DNA from: Ruminobacter amylophilus
Lineage (GTDB): Bacteria > Pseudomonadota > Gammaproteobacteria > Enterobacterales > Succinivibrionaceae
Direction of reading: 5' to 3'
Assembly: GCF_900115655.1 (NCBI RefSeq)
Contig: NZ_FOXF01000016.1
Location: 1 to 47,942 of the forward strand
Length of the DNA stretch: 47,942 nucleotides
How positions within the stretch are numbered: the stretch's first letter is position 1; every line of letters starts with the position of its first letter. Below, in pieces: positions 25,148 to 33,509 of this stretch. Position numbers and translations under genes: made by a program. Below the pieces are notes generated by a model. The model saw nothing but the letters and a program-made list of their open reading frames with translations. It did not search any database and was not told where the DNA came from.

Positions 25148-26564
25148 TGTATTCCCCCGCCTCTCTGAAGGCAAAAGCAATTTCTGCATTATGAGTCGGC
25201 TTATACAGTTCCTCATCTTGTTCGCCAAGCATTATATCCCGATAATAAAAGCTGCGTAGATTATTATTATCCTTAACATTCGTCATGCGTATATAGCGAT
25301 GATATGGATTTGTAGTCGTGAATGCAATAAAGCCTCGATCAATGGTCTCAAGCGGTCTCAGGTTATGAGAAGTAAAGATGAGCTGACCTTTTCCTTTTTC
25401 CGTAATAATACGGAGAAGTTCTCCAAGAAGATACTCAAACACTCCTGCATCCAATTCATCCACTGCAACAGTAATTGATGACTTATTGTAAACCACAATA
25501 AGCAACTGGAGAATGGAGATTATTTTCTTGATACCTTCAGATTCATATTTAAGAGGTATCTCTTTGGCTCCTCTATTGGACATAAACTGAATCCTATTTC
25601 CGCGTTCTCCATCAGGTAAAAGTAAAGAGCCCAAATCTTTTACACCTACAGTCAGTCCGGGAATCAATTGTGTAAGAACGATATTCATATTAGAAATGAT
25701 TTTCTCTACCACATTTTTTTCCTTCTCCCGGATCTCAACAGGACTACCAAGTGGCAACATAATAATTCCTTGATAGTCTAGACTACCTTCCGAAATTTTA
25801 AACATCAATGGCTGAGCATTCAGACTGATTACTCCTGTATGTGATGTTCTCACTACAAAAAGGCTGGTGTTTCCATAGTTAACCAGGCTCTCAATAATTG
25901 AAAAATAGAATTTAAGATCGTTGTCAAAATTGCCTTCTGCCCGATGTACTTCCACATTTTTGCGAATAATTTCCAACAGTTCCTTCGAGAAGATAAAAGA
26001 CCTGGAAGACGCTTCTGCAAGCTTCTTGGCAACCAGAGAATTGGTAGCTGTCTCTCTGCTGTTTCCTATAAGCAGATGTCTCTTCGCTACCGGAGAAAAA
26101 CTATCTTCGCAACTGGTATCCATTAAACGACCAATCTTAGTCTGCTTATCTGACAAAATTGGGCATTTGAGCAACTCGTTAAAAATAACGACTTTCCGCT
26201 CACCATGATTTAGCTCAACTGTATTCTGAATTGCATCTTGCACGCTTCTTATACTGAATTGATATATAACTGTTTGCGGTTCTTCTTCCAGCAGAATACT
26301 AAACTCAAAAGAAAGTCTCGCCTCGTCTGAATCAGCATTGATATAATCGGCAAACTCCAAAGGAACAGGACGCCCGCAAAGCACAATCTTCAAAAGGTCA
26401 AGTGCTTCAACAACTGACGTTTTACCGGATCCGTTTTGACCATAAATACCAATAACACTTGCCTTGTAGTCCTTTCTTGCGTTTTTTAAGGAAAGACTGC
26501 CATTAATAACGTTTTTAAAGTTTTGAATGCAGATATTCGTAATGCGGACAACTGATGCATTCAT
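25137..26564 (-). CDS. AAA/ABC-type ATPase of a defence-like pair
   Basis: A 475-residue SMC/RecF-like ATPase. Walker A is GQNGSGKTS at residues 42-50, a signature-like SEGIKKIISIL precedes Walker B (ITVAVDELD), and the switch His is in FTSHNLRPLE. The N-terminal ITNICIQNFKNV is the usual first strand of this superfamily. A GGGGAGG site precedes the ATG at 26564 by 9 bases. The gene overlaps its TOPRIM partner, and the two share a promoter region upstream. It belongs to the same broad class as the RloA-like ATPase at 6930-8327 but is clearly divergent. Anti-phage defence is inferred from family and pairing. Confidence 0.82.
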   Translation of the reverse strand: MNASVVRITNICIQNFKNVINGSLSLKNARKDYKASVIGIYGQNGSGKTSVVEALDLLKIVLCGRPVPLEFADYINADSDEARLSFEFSILLEEEPQTVIYQFSIRSVQDAIQNTVELNHGERKVVIFNELLKCPILSDKQTKIGRLMDTSCEDSFSPVAKRHLLIGNSRETATNSLVAKKLAEASSRSFIFSKELLEIIRKNVEVHRAEGNFDNDLKFYFSIIESLVNYGNTSLFVVRTSHTGVISLNAQPLMFKISEGSLDYQGIIMLPLGSPVEIREKEKNVVEKIISNMNIVLTQLIPGLTVGVKDLGSLLLPDGERGNRIQFMSNRGAKEIPLKYESEGIKKIISILQLLIVVYNKSSITVAVDELDAGVFEYLLGELLRIITEKGKGQLIFTSHNLRPLETIDRGFIAFTTTNPYHRYIRMTNVKDNNNLRSFYYRDIMLGEQDEELYKPTHNAEIAFAFREAGEYSGS

Positions 26565-27256
26565 ATGAGTTACCTCCCCTCATTCCATGAGTCTTATAAT
26601 TATTGTATCATCGTTTCTCAAGATTACAAATACAAACATTAAAATATTCACAAAATATTCCGATTTCTTTATTCATTTTCAGTTTTTGCAAATTTCATAA
26701 ATTTAATTATATTTCAGATTTGAATTTCTTTGAACATTCGCTTTGTCAAAACCAAGCTTAAGGTGCAACACTTTTTCGTTACTGTTCACCGCAGACTGAA
26801 ACAGAAAAACCAATAAAAATTTCACACATTAGTTAAGTGAACGACAAAATTATTTTTTCTGAAATAATCTCAAAGACAGGAGCTTATCACAGAAGGAGTT
26901 CCGGGATGCAGAAGCTGAGTCTGCACACTCCTCAAACATAGGCGGTATAGTCACAAAAAAGTTTTGGATGTTCTCTTACAGGATTACTCTACTGACATAT
27001 TTAATCGGATAAAGATCTGCGAATACGACTTCAGCCTTATTAACGAACGCTTTTAAAGATATCAGCATATTCAGGCTATATCTCATTTTCCATGAGGCAG
27101 GTTGTCTGTATTGTATATCTCGAGAACATACTTTTGGTGGACTCCAAAGACAATGAAAAGAGCACTAGCAGAATTCGTTTTACAAAACACGAATCAGACT
27201 GTCTGAAAAGACATCACAAGCGTTTTTATTCATCGGGGGTAGTAAAGGAAAGCTAA
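26565..27256. other. Gene-free region of about 690 bp
   Basis: AT-rich. It should contain the promoter of the ATPase/TOPRIM pair on the minus strand, but I cannot place it. Short open frames near 26906 and 27120 lack support. No hairpin terminator was found for either side. Confidence 0.4.
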
Positions 27257-28153
27257 TCAGTATTCAGAACCGTCGATATTGCTGATTATCAGTGAAACTA
27301 TGTTGTCCATCTCATGGTCGTTGACCTTGGATGCCACGCGGTTGTACTCGGAATTTACCATCAGGGAAAGATCGTTGCTATCTTTGGTGTAGATTTCCCT
27401 TGAACCAAGACCTGATTCATCGAATGAATACATAATGGTACGGTAGACGTTATCCTCTTCAGGATTCATTACAGAAAAATCTGTAGATGAAACCATACCG
27501 AGAATTCTGTTGAAATTCTGTCGGCCTATAAGAGTCTGAATATTTGAAAGACTGTTAAGATACAGTGAATCATACTGTATTTCTGCTTCCGTGCTGTACC
27601 TGAAGCCCAGTTCTGAAACCGGGTATCTGAAAAATTCTTCAGTAAGGCCGCTGGTTGAATAAGCGATTATGTAACCGTTGTCCAGAACATCAGGATTAAC
27701 GGTTATATCACTCCATGCAAGAATATAGTATCCCAGGGAATCGGTAACACCTGCAGTGACTTCCCCTTCACACTTAAGATCATGGTCAGAATCAACGCAT
27801 ACGGTATATACGCCCTGCGGTACCGGTATTTTTGATTCAGATTCCAGAAGATTATGATTGTGAAGACCGTTGATTTTTACCGGAATACTGTAGGACAAGA
27901 TATCCCTGTATCCGGTATCAGGAATGTATGACGGAATAACGGAACCGTGACAGGTACTGACGCTGGCAGTATCCATTACCTCGTCAGTCACTGTCTGAAT
28001 GCCGTCAGACACATTATCGTCATATGATAAAGTCTCATTTTCAGAAGATGCCAAAAGCTCTGCGTCAGCTGAAAATACTTCAGCACACATCAGTGACATC
28101 ACGGCAGAAACTGCCATAATCAATGCTTTTGAGCCCTTTTTCTGAAAAATCAT
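27257..28153 (-). CDS. Secreted hypothetical protein
   Basis: A 298-residue exported protein of unknown function. The N-terminus has a basic start and a hydrophobic stretch (about residues 9-28, AVSAVMSLMCAEVFSA) typical of a signal peptide. The mature part contains a beta-rich segment with YSIPVKINGLHNH, VPQGVYTVCVDSDHDLKCEGEVTAGVTDSLGYYILAW, recalling a carboxypeptidase-regulatory or CNA-like beta-sandwich. A helical C-terminus with MVSSTDFSVMNPEED follows. Four Cys are visible, one of them in the signal region. The ribosome-binding site is TAAGG. Single gene; no functional clue from neighbours. Confidence 0.7.
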   Translation of the reverse strand: MIFQKKGSKALIMAVSAVMSLMCAEVFSADAELLASSENETLSYDDNVSDGIQTVTDEVMDTASVSTCHGSVIPSYIPDTGYRDILSYSIPVKINGLHNHNLLESESKIPVPQGVYTVCVDSDHDLKCEGEVTAGVTDSLGYYILAWSDITVNPDVLDNGYIIAYSTSGLTEEFFRYPVSELGFRYSTEAEIQYDSLYLNSLSNIQTLIGRQNFNRILGMVSSTDFSVMNPEEDNVYRTIMYSFDESGLGSREIYTKDSNDLSLMVNSEYNRVASKVNDHEMDNIVSLIISNIDGSEY

Positions 28154-28444
28154 AACCTTAGCTTTAACCGTTGCGGGACATACATTTTCTGAATAAATTC
28201 CGACGTCCCGGAAAAAAACTGTGCATAAAACACATATACTTTAATGGAGTATATGGACATTATAGGGAACTGAAATCAATTTACCCTCGCCAAGTTCACA
28301 GTTTGAAACATACATAGCTAAAAAATAACGGAAACAGAATAATTTTGTTTAAAAAACACTCAATACTGATTACATACGGGGAATAAAAAGACTTAATGAA
28401 GGCAGTTATCGATTACGGCAGACTGGATGTAACTGAAACAGAAT

Positions 28445-28637
28445 AAAAAAAGCTCCCGATACGGCATCGGGAGCCAAACTTGGACAAAAATAACTTTAGT
28501 TGAGGACCAAGGAAATAAATGTCCTTAACCAATAAAGTCATAGAATAGATTTGTCTATTGCTACGGTGGGAATAATACACATAAAACGTTTTCAGAAAAT
28601 CACTATTAATCACATTTTTACAACATCTGCTTAACAT
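28445..28637 (-). ncRNA. Candidate small RNA of about 190 nt
   Basis: On the minus strand, TTGACA (28672-28667) and TATTTA (28649-28644) are spaced by 17 bp, a near-consensus promoter predicting a start near 28637. Transcription would end at a strong terminator at 28475-28445: GCTCCCGAT, a five-base loop, ATCGGGAGC and seven Ts. A further small stem AGGAC/GTCCT lies mid-way. No start codon with a ribosome-binding site fits inside. It could also be the attenuated leader of the secreted-protein gene beginning at 28153. It does not resemble any RNA family I know. Confidence 0.5.
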
Positions 28638-28795
28638 TTTATTTAAATAAACAAATAATAAACACCTGTCAATGATTAGTGGTGATTCATTCTTTACATA
28701 ACTGCTTTTCGAAAGGTTTTGCAGATAACGGCTCTCTTAAAAGCCTGTCAATTCTGGATGTTTTGCCACTAAGTACAGCAATCTTCCTCAGACAT

Positions 28796-28840
28796 AAAAA
28801 AACATCTGACTTATATCCAGAAAATAAATCAGATGTTTTT
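28796..28840 (-). terminator. Terminator of the TAXI gene
   Basis: AACATCTGA and TCAGATGTT form a perfect stem with As and Ts on both sides, so it can work in either direction. It lies 60 bp after the TAXI gene's stop on the minus strand. Confidence 0.75.
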
Positions 28841-28902
28841 ACTTTTTGACTGCATCAGAATGCTGAAAACCGGTCATCAGTTCATACTGTAATGAACACT
28901 GA

Positions 28903-29862
28903 TTATTCAGTTCTCACTCTGATGTTCTTGGTACGGTAATACCTTGCAGCTCCGCTGTGGAACGGAATGGAAACGCCGTCAACGGCATTTTTTTCATTAA
29001 GTTCTTCAGTTACCGGAATAATCCCCCTGAAGGTTGTAGCGTGGCTGAACAGATTTTCGGTAATACTCTGAACGCTGTCAGATGAAAGTCTGCGGCTTGC
29101 AATGAGCAGTGTTTTAATCCCCACGGTCTGAACCGGCATAATCTGACCTTTGTACGATCCTGGAGGAATGACCGTTTTGGTATAAAAACCGTAGTTATCT
29201 ATAACTTCCCCTGCTTCGTGGTCATCAACTGATAAAAATCTGATTGGCGTTTCTTCCGCAAGCTTTACCAGTAAAGGCATGCCCACGCCTGCAGTCACAA
29301 ACATGGCATCGATATCACCGTCTTTAAGACTCTCTGTTGCAGCCTGATAATTGAGATTTACGGACTCGGTATTGTATCCGGCAATACCATAGGCACTCAG
29401 GATCTGCTTGGCATTCTGTTCGGTACCTGAATGAAGTTCGCCGATGCTCACCTTCTTTCCGAGCAGTTCGTTGATATGATGGATATTGCTTTCCTCTCTT
29501 ACCACGATATGACAGGCTTCTGCATACAGAGCTCCAACTGCCGCAAAGTCATCCAGACGGAAACCGCCCTTAAAGGCACCTACCGCATGGTACGCATCAT
29601 TGCTGACGTCGTTCTGAGCCAGAGCCAGCTGAATATCTCCAGTGTTTATGTTGCGGACATTGGCGGCCGAACCGGCAGAAGAAAGAACAGCCACCTTGAA
29701 ATCTCCGGTTCTTTCAAGATTGCTTTTTATAACCTTGCCGACTTCCATATACTTGCTGTTTTCGCCGGCGGTACCTATCTTTATATCCTCTGAACCGCAT
29801 CCTGAAAGAGCAAAAACCGACAGAAGCGTGGCTGTAAAGACTGATAAAAATGTTTTTTTCAT
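28903..29862 (-). CDS. TAXI-family TRAP transporter solute-binding lipoprotein
   Basis: A 319-residue solute-binding protein of the TAXI type, which delivers a ligand (often glutamate or another carboxylate) to a TRAP transporter. The signal peptide ends in the lipobox ALSGC (Cys22), so the protein is a lipoprotein. Family segments include IKIGTAGENSKYMEVGKVI at the mature start, SSAGSAANVRNINTGDIQLALAQND, and GKKVSIGELHSGTEQNAKQIL, and the late PVQTVGIKTLLIAS. Members usually sit beside a large fused TRAP membrane subunit; none is present here. The ATG at 29862 has only a weak ribosome-binding site. Confidence 0.88.
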   Translation of the reverse strand: MKKTFLSVFTATLLSVFALSGCGSEDIKIGTAGENSKYMEVGKVIKSNLERTGDFKVAVLSSAGSAANVRNINTGDIQLALAQNDVSNDAYHAVGAFKGGFRLDDFAAVGALYAEACHIVVREESNIHHINELLGKKVSIGELHSGTEQNAKQILSAYGIAGYNTESVNLNYQAATESLKDGDIDAMFVTAGVGMPLLVKLAEETPIRFLSVDDHEAGEVIDNYGFYTKTVIPPGSYKGQIMPVQTVGIKTLLIASRRLSSDSVQSITENLFSHATTFRGIIPVTEELNEKNAVDGVSIPFHSGAARYYRTKNIRVRTE

Positions 29863-30258
29863 GGCAAAACACCCATAACTTAACGGAGATTCAACTCATT
29901 ACGGATACTGTGCAACTCCGTCAGGACAGACCTTTCGCAACGGATCGTCACGAAAAGAAATATTAAACTTTCCGTGTCTTCCCTTTAATAAGGAAAAACA
30001 GATAACCCTACTGACATTTTATAATTTTATCAGTCTGATTAATATGAAGCAGTCCGTATTTCAGAAATAAACCTGAGATTCGGAGCAATTACGGTAACCC
30101 GGGAACCTTTAGCTTAAGTCACGATTAAGAGTGAACCTGAAAGCATCAGTTATATTATAGAGGTCTCAGGAAACGGATTCAGAAATATAAATCTCTGCAG
30201 ATAAATCCTGAATTTCTGAATCCTTTACGATGATTATCAGAGTCCTGATACCGATAAG
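29863..30258. other. Intergenic, no gene seen
   Basis: About 400 bp. I find no credible frame or terminator; it probably contains the TAXI gene promoter on the minus strand. Confidence 0.4.
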
Positions 30259-30765
30259 CTAGACATTATCATGTCTGTTGCTGATGTCAGCAAAAAGATC
30301 CGCATTTCTGAATACTGCTTCCAGATGATTAGGACTGAAACGCCATCCGTCCTCGGAATCCTCAAGAGCGTTAAAGCACCACTCGGAACAGAAGTATCTG
30401 TTCTTTTTCTGTCTGAATCCCAGAACAACACCTAAAGCTCCGCGTAAGTCGTACTTCTTCCCTTTGGTCTTTTCATAATAAGCCTTAATCTTTTCCTCAT
30501 CGGTAAAATTAAGCTTACAGAGCAGCCACTGTTCAGGATTATCCACGCTGATTTCCTTTACGCGGACACCGCCGTCACGCGGACTTGAACTGTAGCACTC
30601 ATAAACCGTGGCAACGGAACCGTCTTCCCTGGTTACGTCCTTCTTTACCGCAAGTTCAACATGAGAGTATTCACCTTTGGTAAAAAGCCTTATGGCTCCG
30701 TCTACCATACGATCGTAAAAAGAAGGCCCCGTTCCTTTATAAAACGCCAAATAAATTTCTGCCAA
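30259..30765 (-). CDS. Permuted NlpC/P60-like (YiiX/YebB-type) protein
   Basis: A 168-residue protein resembling the permuted papain-like NlpC/P60 group. The catalytic His is likely His35 in GEYSHVELAV and the Cys Cys126 in RYFCSEWC, in the permuted order (His before Cys). Members are thought to be amidases or lipases acting on cell-wall or lipid substrates. I use the TTG at 30765 because GAGGAG lies about 9 bases upstream and the family motif begins close to the N-terminus; no ATG is available. No signal peptide, so it is probably cytoplasmic. Single gene with no functional neighbour. Confidence 0.75.
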   Translation of the reverse strand: MAEIYLAFYKGTGPSFYDRMVDGAIRLFTKGEYSHVELAVKKDVTREDGSVATVYECYSSSPRDGGVRVKEISVDNPEQWLLCKLNFTDEEKIKAYYEKTKGKKYDLRGALGVVLGFRQKKNRYFCSEWCFNALEDSEDGWRFSPNHLEAVFRNADLFADISNRHDNV

Positions 30766-31044
30766 AATACCGCTCTCCTCTGTCTGATATCTTATATGGG
30801 CATAATGTTCCCGTACATGTTCTTCATGCGGTCACATGCCCATGCCTCATGATTTAATACTAATCTGAACCTCATCCGGGTTAACCTTAAACATCCGGCA
30901 AACATTCACGGAATATAATTATCTTATAAACCGACGCACCTTTTATAACACATAGATAAATCAGACAGAAACTTTAGGATACAGTTTATGCATAAATATT
31001 GATTTACACAGCGAATTTGAGATATTTCAGCATCTAAAACAGAT

Positions 31045-31227
31045 TCAGTGATGTTGCTCCATTTCAGCTTCCATCATATCTTTGATGGTACTGCCTAAAA
31101 GATCCCTAAGAGCAGCCTGTATGTCGGCTACGGTTTCGATATTATATTCCTGAAGAAGCTGTTTGATAATCTGATGCTTCCCTTCAGTCATCTGGATCCT
31201 GTGGACGGACTTTTTTTCTTTAACCAT
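31045..31227 (-). pseudogene. IS256-family transposase N-terminal fragment
   Basis: Sixty codons matching the N-terminus of IS256-type (Mutator) transposases: an HQIIKQLLQEYNIETVADIQ segment, ALRDLLGSTIKDMMEAEME, normally followed by a DEHLGY sequence. Here the frame ends at a stop after EQHH. An AGGAG site precedes the ATG at 31227. The DDE domain is missing; I could not find terminal inverted repeats. It is a decayed IS at the boundary to the AT-rich surface-glycan region. Confidence 0.8.
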
Positions 31228-31518
31228 AATGCAAAACTCCTGATTATATAAGTTAAATTATATCTCAGGAATTTTTCTGACATTTTTAGCTATATGTAAT
31301 TTACAGAGTTTGGTTCACACGCCCTAAAAATCTCTTTGTTTTTCATATTTTAGGGAAGCATTATTCAACAAATGTTTAACATACCTTTAGCCATCTATCG
31401 TTTATAATTTCCACGATTCTTCGTGTTAAGAAAAAGCTTTTTTACTAATTAGAAAAGTAATCACATACTCAGTACAGTATATTTTTGAAAATTTTATTAC
31501 TTATAGCCTATCTGTTAA
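31228..31518. other. Intergenic, no gene seen
   Basis: AT-rich DNA between the IS256 remnant and a surface-region gene. No feature is clear. Confidence 0.4.
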
Positions 31519-32769
31519 CTAATTTCCATTTTGAAAAATACCCAAATTGCTAGTTATATCTTGAAACCAAACATGATACTCATCCACAGGTATTGGATCC
31601 TTGAAAATATTAACCCAATTATGATTTTCATCAATGTATGAATTGGAATTTTTTACATATGTGTATATTTTACTCATATCTAAACTTTTTGTTGTTTTAC
31701 TTATGCGTATGCTAGGACGCACCTTGTTTTTAAAGTTATTTACCCTTAAGTACACCTTTTCATTGAAAAAAATATCTACAACTCCATCTTCCCTTCTTTT
31801 AAGAATAATTTTAGAAGTCTCAGGAGTACACGCAAGAATAGAACATATAACTTTATTTTTAAAATCCAAGTCATTAGTCTGATTCATCATGTCAATGAAA
31901 TAATTAACACTAGAAATTCTCCTTTCTTCACAGTCTTCCCAAAAATACTTGCTGAGATAACTACAGAAATTCACATCCGGCTGAACGTTATGGGGATCTA
32001 TATTATCCATTGAAACGATTATTAAGTAGAAATTTTCACTCAATTTATTCAAACCCAACTTATAACTGTAGTTGATGTATTCACAAAATGCATCCATTTG
32101 TTTCTTATCTGAATTACAGGCAATATTACTAAATATGACAAATTTAGTTGAGTTATTTTTACTTATTCTATATAGATTTAACCGGTCTTTAATATCTGGC
32201 AAGGCATCATTATTGAAAATTTCTGTTTTTTCCTTAAAAATATTAAACCGAGATTCATCTAAAAAAAGTTTTACGTCCAACTGAGGACAAAGAGCAATAC
32301 ACTTTGCCCCATGAAGCTCATTAGATAAATATATACATCCAAAGCCACCATTTGATGAAGATATAAAAGTTATATCCTCATTATTAAGATTGTAGTGCTC
32401 TTTTAATTTTTCTATGATGTTTTTTATATAAGATAAACAATTCTTTTCTGGATTACCAAAATAAAAACTAGGGGAAAATTTTATAATGTCTCTAGTTGGG
32501 TCATCAAAAAAAATTTTCATTCCATCAAATCTGTCATGCCAACTAATACGGTGAAATAAAGGATAAATATCTCTCTGAATTCCTACAGCACTTAAAAAAA
32601 CATATAATTTAGTTGTATTATTGTAAATGAAAAATGATTTTAATATTGTTTCATCAAAAATAAAATCATTATTACCAATCTTAATATTATCAATGTAATC
32701 AACATTATTACAGTGAATAATATTACTAGATTCTTTCAGTAGTGTTTTAAAATTCAATTCATTCTCCAA
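31519..32769 (-). CDS. Alpha/beta-hydrolase-fold protein, possibly glycan-related
   Basis: A 416-residue protein with an alpha/beta-hydrolase look: FISSSNGGFGCIYLS contains a nucleophile-elbow variant (Ser-Ser-Asn-Gly-Gly), and IDPHNVQPDV could supply His. Upstream blocks are LYVFLSAVGI, FHRISWHDRF and FFDDPTRDIIKFSPSFYFG. The same order of blocks occurs in the protein at 38853-39923 (GSSGGGYVSL, GGHNAQGD). Accessory Sec protein Asp2 and similar O-acetylesterase-like proteins share such features. No signal peptide. It is AT-rich in base composition. Function unproven; a role in modifying a surface glycan or glycoprotein is inferred from neighbours. Confidence 0.6.
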   Translation of the reverse strand: MENELNFKTLLKESSNIIHCNNVDYIDNIKIGNNDFIFDETILKSFFIYNNTTKLYVFLSAVGIQRDIYPLFHRISWHDRFDGMKIFFDDPTRDIIKFSPSFYFGNPEKNCLSYIKNIIEKLKEHYNLNNEDITFISSSNGGFGCIYLSNELHGAKCIALCPQLDVKLFLDESRFNIFKEKTEIFNNDALPDIKDRLNLYRISKNNSTKFVIFSNIACNSDKKQMDAFCEYINYSYKLGLNKLSENFYLIIVSMDNIDPHNVQPDVNFCSYLSKYFWEDCEERRISSVNYFIDMMNQTNDLDFKNKVICSILACTPETSKIILKRREDGVVDIFFNEKVYLRVNNFKNKVRPSIRISKTTKSLDMSKIYTYVKNSNSYIDENHNWVNIFKDPIPVDEYHVWFQDITSNLGIFQNGN

Positions 32770-33060
32770 ATAGTAATTACGTGACCTAACTTTTCTACTT
32801 AATTATATGGAATAAAAGCATAATCCTTGTATTTTAGGAGCTCTAGAATACATGCTGTAGAATGGTCGTACAATCCTCCACATTGATTCTAACTTAAACT
32901 TTCACCCTTTGCCAATAATTTGCTTTTCTGTAGGACATAATCTGTGATTATCACAATTGACTGTAGGCACACTGCACTGAAGAAAGAAGATTAGAGCAGC
33001 TCTCAATCCATAACAGCATTTTAAACAGTATGATCTGACGTTCCACAGTTGAATTTCAAC

Positions 33061-33091
33061 AATTGTTTGATCAATATTAGATCAAACAATT
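33061..33091. repeat. Perfect 12-bp inverted repeat
   Basis: AATTGTTTGATC (33061-33072), seven bases, GATCAAACAATT (33080-33091). No T run follows, so it does not look like a terminator. A protein-binding site or an element end is possible. Confidence 0.7.
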
Positions 33092-33131
33092 ACAAAATTT
33101 ATGACACACATCATGTATTTTGTATATATAA

Positions 33132-33446
33132 CTATTAATTGTACAATTTTCTACTGCGGAATGTCGGTATGATCGATACACAGCTAAACTGATAAGTATA
33201 CACCTCAAGGGAGCATTTAAGGGAAAAATATCCAAGTCTTATTCTGTTTTCCGCACAATTAAAAACAATTTGAAGAATTTCTTAGTGATTCATTCTACTG
33301 TTTGCAGTTTCACTGGTAATTTGGTTAATCACAGAATTATTGAGAATGTGGTTATTGAAAAAGGACATAATGCAGAGCCCCAAATATCTAGAGTAAAAAA
33401 TCACGAAGTTCGTCTGAACAGGAATACGTTAGTTGTATTTTGTTGA
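33132..33446 (+). pseudogene. Start-less open frame, possible gene remnant
   Basis: A plus-strand frame open for 104 codons between stops at 33129 and 33444, with no ATG. The translation contains KLISIHLKGAFKGKISKSYS and later VKNHEVRLNRNTLV, basic like a DNA-binding or transposase piece, but I do not recognise a family. AT-rich DNA makes chance openness of this length fairly uncommon, so it may be decayed coding DNA. Confidence 0.3.
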
Positions 33447-33467
33447 TTTTTTTTGAGCGGGCTCAAT

Positions 33468-33497
33468 AATAAACCGCAGGAGCCCTGCGGTTTATTT
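33468..33497 (-). terminator. Terminator of the macAB operon
   Basis: AAACCGCAGG and CCTGCGGTTT form a perfect stem with a 3-base loop, followed on the minus strand by TATTATT. It lies 13 bp after the outer-membrane factor gene stop. Confidence 0.9.
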
Positions 33498-33509
33498 CAG
33501 GGATTTAAG

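Larger units (their letters stand above)
28154..28902. other. Gene-free region with RNA signals
   Basis: Holds a candidate minus-strand small RNA (28445-28637), its promoter and terminator, and the terminator of the TAXI gene (28796-28840). No protein gene is credible: a 74-codon frame at 28413-28637 runs through the terminator hairpin. Confidence 0.5.
32770..33509. other. Gene-poor region with repeats and a start-less open frame
   Basis: Contains a perfect inverted repeat (33061-33091), a 104-codon open frame without start (33132-33446) and the terminator of the exporter operon (33468-33497). The rest shows nothing definite. Confidence 0.5.

Noticed and set aside
28413-28637. 74-codon minus-strand frame
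   Set aside because: It reads through a strong terminator hairpin and begins at the predicted transcription start without a ribosome-binding site.
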